Shown piece after piece: positions 26,701 to 37,229 of a DNA stretch of 64,000 nucleotides. A program made the translations under genes and the position numbers. Origin of the DNA: Marthasterias glacialis (taxonomy: Eukaryota > Echinodermata > Asteroidea > Forcipulatida > Asteriidae); assembly GCA_911728455.2 (NCBI GenBank), contig OU452230.1, positions 9,858,377-9,922,376 of the forward strand, read 5' to 3'. Under the pieces are notes generated by a model. The model was given only the letters and a program-made list of their open reading frames with translations. It did no database searches and was not told the DNA's origin. The stretch's first letter is position 1. Each line of letters begins with the position of its first letter.

Positions 26701-29700
26701 CCACCCCTCTCAGGGAATCCAAAGTGGAAGCAGAAGAAGAGGTAAGATATTGTTTTAATAAATAATAATAATGGACATTAATATAGCGTCGGTGTCTACT
26801 AATTTTGACGCTCATGAACCCCTTTCACTAACCCCATTAACTTTATTCCTTAAACCATCTCAACTCCCTTGGGAGTGTACTGCCTGTGCTGCCAAGTATG
26901 TTGTGCACCAAGCCAGAACAATCATCACTTATTCCTGAGTAAAAAGAAGAAATTATAGTTTAAGTGTCTTGCTCAAGGATACAAGTGTCATGATCGGGTT
27001 TCAAACCCGCACCCTGATGACTTGGCCACCAGAACTTTAGTCTGGTGAAGTAGACCACTTGGCCATGACATGCCATGATTACTATGATTTTTTTTTCTTC
27101 GACCTCCCTACACCAATATTTAATGCAGCATTGTATACTCGGTGCTTCACAGACAACTCATTGGGCATTCAAACCCACGACCTCATATTTATATTCATGT
27201 GATCTGAGAGACCCTTCACACGAATTTCAGAAGTGTCAATTTTTAATGCATCAAATCAGTGGGGTATTTCTTTTTCAAACTTTATTAGAGAGTTACTCCA
27301 TCTGTAGACCTGCTAGGAATAACTAGAAAGCAGTTCAGTAATAGACTCCAATAGAATTGATAACAGTTTGACTTGTATAACTTTAAAATTGAACAATGTC
27401 AATGTGAAAGGGGTATTACCAGCTCACATACTGTGTGTCACTCTTTATGCACAGTTTTGTATTTTGAATTTGTTGTTTTCAGTGGTTAAGGAAGCAAGCA
27501 GAGGCGAGGAGGATACCTGAGATCGATGACCCAGATCTGACTGAGGAAGAGAAAAACCCACTGTGGCTCAAAGACAAAGGAGAGTAAGTCAAACCTGCCT
27601 CATTAATCCTTAACCACTTGATGGTGGACATTTATTCACGTCTCAGAGCAGTTTCGGAATACCTCTATTGGTTAGGTCGTTCAAATTGGTCGGTTGGGTC
27701 GTGTCCTGGCGGAGCGGTTTAGCGCATCGGACTCAAGTTCTGGTGGCATAAGGGTGTGGGTTCGAATCCTGGTCATGACACTTGTGTCCTTGAGCAAGGC
27801 ACTTAACTATAATTGCTTCTCTTCACCCAGGGGTAAATGGATGTCTGTGAGGGCAGAGATGGTTCTTGTGATTGACTTAGCTTGGTGCGCTACATACTTG
27901 GCAGCACAGGCTGTATACTCCCCAGGGAGCTGAGATAGTTTAAGAAATGAAATAAATGGCCCAGTGACCGGGGGTAATAATGTTGGAGTGCCATGGACAT
28001 TCCAAGTGTAGCGGCACAGCTATGCACTTACTGTGCTACACTTTGTTTCCCCCCGTACAAAGAGGGACAAAGAGTACTGGAATTCATGCCAAGATTTGGG
28101 CCTTTTTGCTGTATAAGACATTCCATAATTTCTTGAAAGAGAACAAAAAATCTTGGTGCATTTTATTAGAATGTCTATATTGTCTTTACATTGTCTAGAC
28201 AGGGTTTCATTGTGACAATGATATTCTAAAAAACAATTACTTCAAAAGTTCCAAAAAGTTCCCTAAAATGATACTGTGCATAGTTACTCACCATCATTTT
28301 CAAGTAAGTCTCTAATGTAATTTAAAATTTTATGTCCAAACTATGTTACTGCTCATAATTCAACAAAGCCACAATCTTAGCACTGCGCACCAACCACTGC
28401 CTTGAAGTATAATTAAAGTCTTTCTGTTTGTATCCTCCACAGTGGTTTCTTTAAGTCAGGGAACTACCTAGCTGCTGTCAACGCATACAACCTGGCTGCC
28501 AGACTAGACAGTAAAATGCATGCGTATCCTTTTAACTTTGACTTCAGTAGACGCACCAAACCAGCACATGAGGATCTTTTAAACTCAAGTCACTTTGAAG
28601 TTTCCTTGTGAGAAACAAAAATCAAAAGGTTTATTTTTGTTTGACATAATCTTGATCTCTTAACCTGGTCAATAAAATAATTTTCAGAAAACAGTGCTAA
28701 CATATACATGTTCTGGGATGGCTTTTTATTATGGTAATTGCATATGGTAAATAACAGTGGCTTGTGAAGCAATTTTTCCTGTAAGTGTTGGCATATCAGA
28801 AGGAAATGGGGCTCTAGATGGTACCAGTTCCAACTTACGGCAGTATGCAGTCTTTTTTCATTTCCTTGCAGCACTCTACTTTTTTTTACGGTTTTTGAGG
28901 GAAATCACCTTGAATAGTGAAGCTATTTCCCTTTTTTATCAAGCCCATTTTTATCAATGGCCCTTCATGATCCTACAAAGCTTTGCTAAAAAAATAAAAA
29001 CCCATCCTTTGTAGTGGTGCCACCAGCAGAATGGCAAGGCCTTGAAATGTTTTACAACAAAATGACTGAATAAGATGAATCTTTTACAGGTTTGTCATAT
29101 ACTGTGTTTATCAGACAAGCATTTTTTTAGCTTTTTTTTAATCACACAGAAAACTAAAAAACACTACAAAGCTTTGTGTATTGAGCAATTTTGTCCACTC
29201 TTTGTGAAAACAAAAATGCATGTCTGGTTTGGCTTACTATAGGAAGGGAATAAAATTTTAAAAAAATCAATGTGGTTCTTTCCATTTAAGACAAGATACA
29301 ATTTACATTTTGTACAATATCTTGCAGGAGTCGAATTTGGGGATAAAAATCCACAAGACCACAGGGCATGTAGCACAAAATTTGTACTGGGCCAGGAAAT
29401 TTGTCATGACCACAGTTTCACATACAACATTTTCAACAAGTAATAAGAGAAGATTTATTTCATTTGTCTTCATTTGGGTATGTATACTTCGATACTTGGC
29501 AGAAATGAAAAATCTTTATCAGACTCAATGTCAACATTTGATGAAACAAATTAAAGATTCACAGTGAGGCAGTATTATTCAAAAACGCAAGACCACCAGA
29601 CTTGTCCGGTCGTAGTAATTCTACTGGCCCGACGCTACAGTCACTGGCCTCAGGCTTGTGGTCCAGTGAAAATTTCCAAAAAAAATTGTGCCGGAAGTCA

Positions 29701-32197
29701 AACGGTGTTCGTGTATTTCTTAATGGTCTTGTAGCGTATATTCCAACAGGGCAACGTGTCATCTGAAACTGAGGAACTTTGTCAAGTGTATTGAAGATTG
29801 CTCTAAGGTAAAAAAAAACAACTAAATGTCTGTAAAGTGTATTTTATAAATTGTTGGTTTTTTTTTGTAGAAGGTTGACTAACTTTATACAATAAGAATA
29901 ATCTGGGCACTTATAAAGCATTATGGCTCAATGGTATCACAAAGCTTTGCAGAAACTATACTTATTTGATCACATGAAGGAGAAAATGGCATAATTTTCT
30001 ACCACTCCCAGAAACACCCGGGCATCAAAAAAAACAATTCATTCCTATCCTGATTTTTGCTTTTAAAACGCAACTGTTTTTTTTCCCCTTATCATTTATT
30101 TAAATAGAGTTTACATTAGCCAGTATTGCAGACCTGTATTGTTGTTTCCTGACACCCTGTTACATCGTCCTGCAATTTTGGGGGGTTCTCAAATATTTTG
30201 AATTCTTAGACCATTTACAGGAAAATGAAAACCCTGTTTATCTTCTGTGGTAACTCTGTTTGAAGTATTGGTCATTTATGGTTCTGTCAATCGTGTTGTT
30301 TTGCATGCACTTCTCCGCCCCACTAATATTCGCTTTAATTCATTGTAGACTGTAAGACCGGATAGACCATTACACACAGCACTCGGTAAACATTAGAGAC
30401 CTAATTTGCATATTGATCATGTGGACCCATGTTGCAGGAGTTTGCCCGCACTTGTAGAAAAATGGCATCGCCATCTTTGCCTGTTTTTTCAAACTGGTTG
30501 AAGCCAGATTTCAAGCTAAGTTCAAACTGAATTAGCAAATTCACACGACGTAGGGTCATCACCTTTGCAACTGATAATCTGTTGAATTATATTTTCAAAT
30601 TTTTTGCCTTTTGTTGCCCCAAATTATGCACAATTTTTGTGTTACACAGGGACGTTTTACATGGTTCAATCAATGAACGTGCTGTTTGTGATAATTGTAA
30701 GTGTCATACAGTCACTGACTTCAACTGTTAGTGTCATGGCCGAGCGCTCTAGTGCACCGGACTCAAGTTCTGGTGGTCAAGTCATCGGGGTGTGGGTTCG
30801 AATCCCGGTCATGACACTTGTGTCCTTGAGCAAGATGCTTTACTATAATTGCTTCTCTTCACCCAGGGGTATAAATTGGTACCTGCGAGGGTAGAGGTTG
30901 ATATTGTGTTTAAAAAGGCCTTTGGAGCGCCATGGCAGCTTGGGGCTGTATACTCCCCAGGGAGCTGAGAAAGATTACAGGAATAATATTGGCCCAATGA
31001 CCAGGGCACTAATGTAAAGCGCAATGAGACGTTATTGTAAAATGCGCTATATAAGAACTAGTCATTATTATCATTAGTTGTATATTGCTTTGTTAGTTTT
31101 GGTAGACTTTGGTAGCCCCAATCACCAAGCTTCGTGACAGTCTCTTCCCGTTCGGTGATGTTCGGGCATGATAGTGGTCTATACCACTGAATTGGAAGCT
31201 CATTTTCAGCAGTATTATAATGAAATACAAATATATTGAAAGTTATTGATATTTTTGTTTTTCTTCAGGCATTAGATCTCCTGACACCCCCAGTAGATGC
31301 CAATGCCAAGTCCAGACTAAGGGCCCATGTGAAACGTGGCACAGCATTCTGTGAACTGGAACTCTACATTGAAGGTATCACAAATATGAATGCTGGAGGT
31401 CCTAAAACATCTTTCAAACTTGCCAACCCCTTGTCAATCTTGTAATGTTTTTCTATCAAGCCTAATGCTTATAGAAGCCTCACAGTTAATCTATATATGC
31501 AAACCTTTTCCAATAAAAAATCAGCAGTTAACTTCCTCCTTGATATTTGTTGAAATTATACCTCCAAAATAAAAAAAAATAAAAAATGTATCATTGATGT
31601 TCGTCCAGTTCCATATAAATATGTTCAAATATGCATCACATAAACTGTACGCAAAACAGGCTTAGAGAGGGCAAGCCCCTTCTTTGTCATGAATTTTAAA
31701 TTTTATCAGGCATGCTACTTTTCAGCTGATTTCCTCATTTTTTTGTTTCTCAGCTGTGCCGCTGAAAGTTTTAAAAAACACTGTACAAAGTATTGCTTTG
31801 CCTGGCATTTTCCTCTCTTTTTGACAAACTGCAGTTTTATGTACATTAGACAATTCACAGGACCTACAGTTTTACGTTCCATCTGAAATACGCAGGGTTA
31901 AGATGCAGGCTTGATGTTAACGAGCTTGTCTGAGACACCATAGGGTGTCTCAGACAAGCCACCAACCATGTCAATACATGGAATGGCCTCCCCTCTGATA
32001 ACTGACCATAGTCAATGGTGCTTAACTTGGCAGTTATACCATTAGCTCTTCCATTGAGCTAACTGTCTTGGAAAATTGTTCTCATATCACCAGGTTTACA
32101 AGATTACGAAGCAGCACTTAAACTGGACCCTAAGAATGAACAGCTCAAAGCAGATTCAGACAAGATCCGAACCATCATCCAAAGCTCTGTGGACTGA
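14761..32197 (+). CDS. DNAAF4: dynein axonemal assembly factor 4 (DYX1C1)
   Basis: Cytoplasmic co-chaperone that acts with HSP90/HSP70 in preassembling axonemal dynein arms for motile cilia. Coding exons: 14761-14883, 16507-16657, 21990-22123, 23680-23842, 25660-25716, 26608-26741, 27483-27583, 28443-28523, 29735-29807, 31269-31374, 32094-32197. All introns are GT-AG, all phases join, and the product is 408 aa (human 420). Residues 1-90 form the CS/p23-like domain ([42 protein letters not shown]). Residues 93-190 are a charged helical stretch rich in Lys and Glu. [15 protein letters not shown] is the conserved linker, and residues from about 280 form the TPR block ([51 protein letters not shown]). 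The ATG at 14761 is chosen because it aligns with the family start. The frame stays open upstream to 14539, but that sequence has no family similarity. A complete piggyBac element lies in intron 2. A canonical AATAAA is at 33109-33114. Confidence 0.95.
15188..15628. mobile_element. foldback element with nested hairpins
   Basis: The outer arms are 'gtagaactatgaggttc' near 15200 and its near-exact inverse 'gaacctcatagttctagg' near 15595. Inside, a second, longer inverted pair (about 15217-15262 and 15316-15361) contains 'cagtattgcaacaaatatgg' and 'aaaattaactggta' with their reverse complements. It lies in DNAAF4 intron 1, directly left of the element at 15646. No coding content. Confidence 0.6.
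15646..16033. mobile_element. TTAA-flanked MITE (388 bp)
   Basis: The element is flanked by TTAA at 15642-15645 and 16034-16037. The ends are AGGCATTGCATACGTTTGGT and, reverse-complemented, AGGCAAAGTATACCTTTGGT, a good terminal inverted repeat. The centre holds a perfect hairpin with 13-bp arms (CTGAGAAGCGTTA) around 15813-15844. The TTAA duplication implies mobilisation by a piggyBac-type transposase, although its ends differ from those of the intact piggyBac element 1.8 kb downstream. Confidence 0.7.
17181..17507 (-). mobile_element. tRNA-Leu-derived SINE, copy 1
   Basis: Read on the minus strand, the head is tRNA-like, with an A-box-like segment (catGGTCGAGCGGTCTAG), an anticodon-arm segment 'actcaagttgtgg', and the B box GGTTCGAATCC. 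The body continues through 'cttctct', 'ggtacctgcgagggtagag', 'tactccccagggagctgag' and 'gcgcattgagacg', ending in a short TAATAA-like tail at 17181. The family is shared with copies 2-5. It lies in DNAAF4 intron 2. Confidence 0.8.
17717..17843. repeat. short foldback repeat beside the piggyBac insertion
   Basis: The left arm 'atcctgttgtgttgg...gttttggagctaaaagtgca' and the right arm 'tgcactttcggctccaaaac...caccaacaggat' are inverted copies separated by about 40 bp. The right arm ends 6 bp before the TTAA (17850-17853) used by the piggyBac element. Non-coding and MITE-like. Confidence 0.6.
18510..21167 (+). CDS. piggyBac transposase, 885 aa
   Basis: Cut-and-paste DDE transposase of the piggyBac superfamily. 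Residues 1-170 are strongly basic, with a 19-20-residue repeat built on GAGKERxRxKE. Residues about 200-300 are an acidic Asp/Glu-rich tract, followed by basic [14 protein letters not shown], a likely nuclear localisation signal. The catalytic domain starts near residue 345. By alignment to the Trichoplusia ni enzyme, the catalytic aspartates are D515 (LTVDEAM), D591 (LYTDKLYTS) and D719 ([11 protein letters not shown]), with D722 also present. The tail from about C834 (WCRWCK...CPTCG...H) is a C-terminal Cys/His zinc-binding region. Length exceeds the roughly 600 aa of the T. ni enzyme because of the long N-terminal part. No intron is needed. The first in-frame ATG of the long frame is used as start. 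Not a domesticated gene: it lies within intact transposon ends. Confidence 0.94.
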   Translation: MTSRELCALQQSLNKAEAEFLWQSMMESKGKKSSMELKKVRRGKKSGIGKEYERGQDDGAGKERGREKECERRQEYGAGKERRRGKEHKRGQEDGAGKEGGEKDRGGQKIRRGKDHGGKELGGKKRVGGKKTHKSKGKGKQKVDEGFMQRRAEAEQKELRHALRVSAKEAGVRMGKVYRAVVASSSESEEEFLDNAVAMANETACLSSTHEWSTEKDSSSVQESQPESQPEEEDRDDEDDSHGESEDGDEDEGDEDDSRDDGEAIEDKEDEDDGDDSMDDSGGQEDEEDGDDSSEDNSDIPEPAPTKKRRPQPAPRKKRKQVQPDSDNDPDPPSVYQPDYPPDEDGWTRTLHNINIEAFRGKSPLGARFQRSNSPLHYFFNFFPVSLLVSIVAWTNQKLKKSRKLQTNIREIRAWFGIHVLMGVIKLNNYRHYWSTHPALHNIAISSTMTRNRFDTLNEFLACNDPQKDPELIQDKARRYQTKKKHPLYPLQPIWDKVRQQCIHQYNAGRELTVDEAMIKYRGFKSCVRKFFMPLKPIRAGFKVYVLAESSTGTTLNFMVHPHSDKPAKMNDITMKVTKHHLGRNHHLYTDKLYTSVKLAHLLMEKKTYLTGAVKSSSKGLPKDLLTTSANPNQQRAANVSKVPRGTFYVRQNGKVIAAMWKDSKVMMTLSTGHQGWRDPLHHTVRRKVRNPDTGRLTKSDIPAPPQAIDYTKYMGGVDRGDQLRSYHTCSRKSQFWWKKLMYFLIDTARVNAWMSFKQHHIPRGDDNDDDDDVTASSKVLNHTAFVLQLGTQLIDGYARGGTPHQPSQSSAVPAKNIRGHYSAKMPGKYPKWCRWCKSHDGVTHKGRTKTTRSGCPTCGVNTLTAVHNFTWHSHLPSVMRMRAY
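21681..21855 (+). repeat. 50-bp tandem repeat near the piggyBac right end
   Basis: The unit starting 'attttggaggattttgaagg' and ending in 'catgcacaaacac' recurs at 21731, 21781 and 21831, with a partial copy before. The unit is 50 bp and the copies are nearly identical, so amplification is recent. It is subterminal within the transposon, where piggyBac ends carry transposase-binding sequence. Confidence 0.85.
22960..23137 (-). mobile_element. truncated tRNA-derived SINE, minus strand
   Basis: The minus strand reads 'aagttctggtgtccaagcca', then a B box (GGGTTCGAATCC), then the body words 'cacccaggggtaaatgggta' and 'tgcaaggac'. It is the 5' part of the SINE family, broken before the 3' body. 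It abuts, in opposite orientation, the SINE at 23151-23562. Located in DNAAF4 intron 3. Confidence 0.6.
23151..23562 (+). mobile_element. tRNA-derived SINE with a variant body, copy 2
   Basis: The head shows 'agctctggtggtatt' and the B box GGGTTCAAGTCC, followed by 'cttgacactt'. The downstream body differs from the other SINE copies ('aaaataacccagttgcactt', 'ggtctta'). It ends in 'aaagcactttataagaactgcg', the same kind of 3' tail as copy 5. It may be a distinct subfamily or a composite. Intron 3 of DNAAF4. Confidence 0.6.
25138..25435 (+). repeat. ~117-bp tandem repeat, locus A
   Basis: About two and a half head-to-tail units carry 'cattcaccacatgatatcat' (25218 and 25335, spacing 117), 'ggctggcatagtttaacta', 'cattcaaaac' and 'attggtcagacagta'. 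The same unit forms a longer array at 49436-49975 in a PHM intron. Non-coding, in DNAAF4 intron 4. Confidence 0.75.
26758..27071 (-). mobile_element. tRNA-Leu-derived SINE, copy 3
   Basis: On the minus strand the head 'catggccaagtggtctact' and 'actaaagttctggtggcca', the B-box region GGGTTTGAAACCC and the words 'cttgagcaagac' and 'gggagttgagatgg' match the family. The B box is degraded, so this is an older copy. It lies in DNAAF4 intron 6, starting 17 bp after the exon 6 splice donor. Confidence 0.75.
27701..27983 (+). mobile_element. tRNA-Leu-derived SINE, copy 4
   Basis: The head is 'gtgtcctggcggagcggttt...actcaagttctggtgg...ggttcgaatcctggtcatgacac', then 'cttgagcaaggcacttaact', 'cttctcttcacccaggggt' and 'actccccagggagctgag'. 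It starts about 117 bp after the end of DNAAF4 exon 7. The 3' tail is shortened relative to copy 5. Confidence 0.8.
30731..31074 (+). mobile_element. tRNA-Leu-derived SINE, copy 5 (fullest)
   Basis: The first 88 bp fold as a class II tRNA: acceptor GTGTCAT pairs with ATGACAC. There is an A box (TGGCCGAGCG), an anticodon arm 'accggactcaagttctggt' with anticodon CAA (Leu), a long variable arm, and the B box GGTTCGAATCC. A conserved body follows, ending 'gcgctatataagaac' plus a TTATTATCATTA tail. This is the best reference copy in the window. It is a SINE in DNAAF4 intron 9, not a tRNA gene. Confidence 0.85.
31924..31959. repeat. perfect 16-bp-arm hairpin
   Basis: GCTTGTCTGAGACACC, a 4-base ATAG loop, then the exact reverse complement. 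It lies in the last intron of DNAAF4, about 135 bp before the final exon. No terminator or RNA-gene context. Confidence 0.7.
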
Positions 32198-33767
32198 CGC
32201 GACAAAGTTACGTTTCTTGAGGTACTTCACTTTAATTACTATCATGCCTCGCAATTCCAAAACATTTTGAAATGGAGATTCAGACAATCAATCAAATGGT
32301 CAGTCGCACCACGGACCGTCGTATGGGTGAAAAAAACACAAAATTTGGCAAATCACTTTTTGTACAATTGATACTCATTACTGTTAACATTAACAGTAAC
32401 ATTTTCAGCAAGTTTCAGGACCTAACATGTAATAGTTTTGTAATAACACTAATTAGCATGACCTATGTATCACTAGATTTTCCATTTTGCTTTACCACGA
32501 AGTGAGATATCACGATACGCCACTTTATCCATGATTTTAAGTATTAAATAACCTCAACAAACTAGCATCGCTTTGTCTGCCCTTGCTTGTACTTAAGATT
32601 TTCCTACTTTTTTCAAAGGTAAATTATCATGCCTGACTCAGGGACACAATGTCTCGGTCCTCGACATAGGACCTTTGGACTTTTGGATCCTAGTCTAGAA
32701 TCTATATAGACTTGATTTTAATTCTGGGATCGCAGTTATGTTTTGTCTGCGTCAGCCATGCAATTAAATGCTGTTTGCTTCTGTTGGTTATTACATGCCC
32801 TATTTGGAGGTCAATCCACAAGATGGCGCTATTTCAGAAAATACTGTATTTGCTATCACTATCAGGCAGACAAAAAACCATGATCACAGGCTTGGGACCA
32901 AGGCCAGGATCTAGAGGTTTAAACTCCAACTTAAAAATGCAAACATCTATAACTGCATGATATAATCAGAAGAAGAAAAAACAACAACACTGCATCAAAT
33001 CAATACAGTTGCAACAATTTATTTAAAGCGAATCTAGTGCATCACAATGTATACAGCCAAGCTTATAAAACGGCACAAGCATTTAAAACAAATTTGTTAT
33101 TAACATCAAATAAAGTAAATGTAACTGTGACTGTAATTATATGCCATCGTTATCATTTTACGAACTCTTAGAAATTTGTGTTTTTTCGACTTGATCTTGA
33201 AGCCAAGTTGACTTCTTGTTAATCAAAAGTTTCTTGGGGAAGCGAACACTACATCTGTACATAGGTTACACACCGGGACTAAAAAAATGCATCAGTTTAT
33301 AGATTTTACAAAAATACAATTCTTTTTCCTTGATTTACTCCTTAACCCCAAAAATATTCAATCTGTTTTAAAACTGTTCACTAAAAATGTTACTCTTAAA
33401 AAATTATCACACAATTACAATTAAGTCTGAAAGGCCGATTTAACATTAAGGTATAGATGCCTTGCAAGACAATTTGTCATCGGCAAGATAATTAATTTTT
33501 CTTAAGATTTTAGAGTTATCTATAAGAACTAGAGGGAGCACTTACAATGTCACGCACAGAACAATGGTAAAAAATGCTTCATGTCAAGCCATGTCACATG
33601 GTTTTGTACGCCCTCTAGTTCTTTTATTTAACTCTATGCGAAGGACCCACGTTTCATTGAGTAAATTTTTATCTTTCTCAATGTACTCCCAAATGTAAAA
33701 ATAAATCTTGTAAATTGAGCGGATTGCATTTCTCTTACAATATTCACAGGTCACACGGTAGCAAACT

Positions 33768-33998
33768 GGGCCCAATTTCATGGCTCTGCTTACCATGGAG
33801 TTCTGAGCTTACAGGGCAAGCGCTGAATTTATACGCTAGCTATGTTAAGCTGAGAATGCCTAGTCGTGTGAAGCATGCACGAGCACAAGCAAAAATTCCT
33901 TGCTAACCTGTGAAATACACTGACGTAAGCGCGGAATTCCCTGCTTCTTTAAGCGTCAATTCTTTGCTTACAGTAAGTAGAGCCATGAAATTAGGTCC
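33768..33998. repeat. GGGCCCAATTTCAT palindromic repeat, copy 2
   Basis: It begins GGGCCCAATTTCATGGCTC and ends with the inverted form 'gagccatgaaattaggtcc'. The interior holds inverted 'gcttac' words. Same family as 9136-9414. Confidence 0.6.
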
Positions 33999-34888
33999 TG
34001 GTAACCCCTTGAATTCTCAGAAAACAGTGATTTATTTTTCCTTAACGTTTTTATTTAAAATAACAGCAAATTCTTTTCAGAGAGCATGTGACATAAGCAA
34101 TAAGCATGCAAGGCAATAACTGAGTGTAACCAGATGGACCACTATACTTTTGAACATGATGGGACACACTTGTAGTAATCGTTTTTTTTGGTTTTGTTTA
34201 CAATCCCGGCAATAAAAAGCTTTGTGAGTCTCACCGGAATACAAACTCTTATCAGCTGCGAAAAGTGCAAGGAACAGAAAGCCTAAATGCAACTAATTAA
34301 GCACTACAACGGCATTAGCTACTGACACGAATGGGTCATTCCAGGTCAAATCAACACGCCTGCAGGTGTCAATCTCACAGCTTTTCTTTAAACTTGCTAG
34401 ATCCTTTTTGGTCAGTTACAGGTCGTTGAACCTTTTTTGGCCTCGCATTTTCTTTTTTACACGATAAGTTTGAACTTCTGTACTACCGGTTTGGAACATG
34501 AGATTGAGATGGTTTGTACCTTAAATTAAAGCTCTGTACACAAGGAAGAAAATCTACTTAAGATTTACGGCAAATTGAAAGAAAATCTGTAAGATCAACC
34601 CCTGGAGGTGTGCTGGTTTGACACAGAATAACCCAAATACTGAGTACATTTGTACATATTTCAGGTTCATACAATTTCCTATTTGTTATCACTGAACCAA
34701 GGCATCTAACCAGTACTTCAATCAAGTGTTACACTGTTGAATCCATTTTCAGTTTACATCTATGTTATGGCAAGATTGTCATAGCTCTATACAAGACATT
34801 GTAACTTTTGGTAATTTTCTCACAATCATCAGTGCTTTTGGCGCACAAATAACTGACACTGTCACCTTCTGATTGACCCAAATCACAT

Positions 34889-35473
34889 GGGCTTCATTTC
34901 ATAGAGCTGCTTAAAAGGACATATTACCTTCAAATCTCTTACAATTTTCCTGTCTGGAATTGCTCCTTATCCTTTTCATGAGTTGTTCATGCAATCAAAC
35001 ACCTAGTGTGTTACAATTAGTGAGTAGTGATTTATAAAAAACATACATTTGCCTCTGGAAATACAACCATGACAACCAGCGGAACCATGTATACTGTACA
35101 TAGAAACATACAGTCGCTATTTTGTGGAGGAGTCAAAAATTTGGTTCTAGAAAATGGCGGACAGTGTTCTGTCATGAAATTGAACAAAAAGAACCCAATT
35201 TCAAGGGATTTTTATGTGAATCATTATTTTCTACTTTTAAAATATCTTTCAAACCATACTCATTTCATAACAAAAGCTTTTTCTAGCCCCAAAGCGCCCA
35301 GTTTGGAGGCTTTGTTGTCCTTTTAAGCACTAAAAGTAGCTAAGCACAAACAATTATGCTTACCTGGAAAAGGTTACCAGCCAAAATACCATGTCATTTG
35401 TACCATTTGTGACTGTAATTGTTGCTCAGCATAAATTGGTTGAACAGTATGTCAGCTCTATGAAATTAGGCCC
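34889..35473. repeat. GGGCCCAATTTCAT repeat split by a nested insertion, copy 3
   Basis: The left end 'gggcttcatttcatagagct' and right end 'agctctatgaaattaggccc' are inverted copies. Removing the 408-bp element at 34915-35322 and one TTAA gives an uninterrupted 'gctgcttaagcactaaaag', which matches the word order of this repeat family. The copy therefore predates the nested insertion. Confidence 0.7.
34915..35322. mobile_element. TTAA-flanked MITE nested in another repeat
   Basis: TTAA stands at 34911-34914 and 35323-35326. The ends are AAGGACA and its exact inverse TGTCCTT. Length is 408 bp with no coding capacity. The TTAA duplication indicates piggyBac-type mobilisation. Its ends differ from those of the intact piggyBac element. 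Confidence 0.72.
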
Positions 35474-37046
35474 TTATGTCATCACACGAATAAGCCTTGC
35501 TTGTTATTATTTTGGGAGTCAGATTCCCTGTGTGTTACATTACATGTACTTTACCACATCTTTACATGCAATTCAACTCCAAAACGGCAGACCTTGGGCA
35601 AACAGTGGCCGCATGTGGCGTCAATGCGTGGGGTCAATAGAAGGACACATGGGGTTCCTGTCTTGGGCCAAGGGGTGATGGTCTCTAAATCATGTAATAA
35701 CTGCACGAAGAACATCAATCTTCATTTTGCCATGAACATTTCGTTTGTGCGATGTACATTGTAGTACAGTAGTTACAGGTTTTTTAAGCTGGTCAATCAT
35801 GAGGTGAGCTAATGGGTCCTAGAGCTGAGACATTTGCTCTAGAATATGAGAGATTGTGGGTTCACATCCAACCCTACACCAGTTAACTTGCATTGTTGGT
35901 ATTCAAAAGTTGTAATGTAAAATTAGTCAAAGATGTACCAATCATCCTGTAAAATTTTCTCTACAACAACGAAGATCATGGGTTTGAATCCAACCATAAG
36001 CCCTGGTCTGAGGTGGGATTCAAACCAGGGTCCACGGAGGTGAAAGGCAGGGAAAGGAACCACTGAGCCCGCCTGATTTGGTTGAACTTTTAAATCGTTT
36101 TGCTCTCTCTTTACACCAAGATTTGACAGCTGAAGAGATTTACCAAAAGCATACACTGGGCTTGATGTTTAAAACTACATACATGTACATAAATTATCTA
36201 TATACAATCATATACATATATTTCCCATTGTACTTGTGGCCAGTTTAAGACTCTGGCAACCAAATCTACCCTTATATCTATCTGGAATGTCACATTTTAT
36301 AATATTTTTTACATCAATTTGGCATTTTTACATCGTTGTTAAAATAAACCCAATACAACTTTCACAAATCTAAACAAAAACAGTCGTCAGAATGGATATG
36401 TTGTGACGTCAACTCTTCAGTTGTGCTCAAAAAGTTACAGAGGATTCGTCAAGATTTTCAGCCTCCATACACCCCTTTTTCACCCTTTCTCCACTCACAT
36501 AAATCAATACATACGTGCATGTTTAACACTGACTGACCAACCACAGACTGTATTTTTTTGGCAGTGAATGTTACATTCTCAAGTAAACACAGAAAGTTGA
36601 CAAGCAGGGTCCAATTTGGTAAAGCTGTTTTATGCGGATACAGAAAAATAACTTCACATATCTCGGCAGAGGACACATGTCCAGAAACATTACACCGGAC
36701 ATGGCGTTTGTGGATAACCATTGTTTGGAAAGCAAAATTGTTCCTGTGCTTATGACGTCTTCTTATTGAATCAATGTCAGAATCAACAAAATTTTCTTCA
36801 GCCAAAGCTGAACACATTTCTCTACATCTTCGTTGCGTGGTTCATGCTCAGGTACTTGTAGTTATTGAGCTAAATATAGCTCTATGAACTCAAACTGGTC
36901 CCTGTTAATAACAGGGTTTGTTTACAGAGTATACTGTGTTTTGTTTTGCTGTTACATCATTTGCCTGCACAATGACACATGTATGTCTGTTGAATTTGAA
37001 GTTGAAAGAATTCTGTGAATAAGTACACCGTCATGCGAACTGTGTT

Positions 37047-37229
37047 GGCGCTATTGCATAAAGCAAAATTTCTAAGCAAAGAAAAATCTCGCTTAGCAGG
37101 CAACAGGTTGCCAGCCAGAATACTGTATAAAGTACATTATTTTTGACTGGTTCCCTTCTATAATTCTTGCTCAGCCGAAACATTTCCTAAGAACCATTTT
37201 CTCCAACACAGCTTTACGAAATTGGGCCC
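37047..37229. repeat. GGGCCCAATTTCAT palindromic repeat, copy 4
   Basis: The right end reads 'cagctttacgaaattgggcc', and the left end 'ggcgctattgcataaagc' is its diverged inverse. The interior contains 'cttagcaggcaacaggttgc', as in other family members. It lies about 155 bp beyond the PHM stop codon, within the probable PHM 3' UTR. Confidence 0.55.

Noticed and set aside
30731-30818. A genuine tRNA-Leu gene
   Set aside because: The fold is good, but the sequence continues into a conserved SINE body repeated at other loci, so it is the SINE head.
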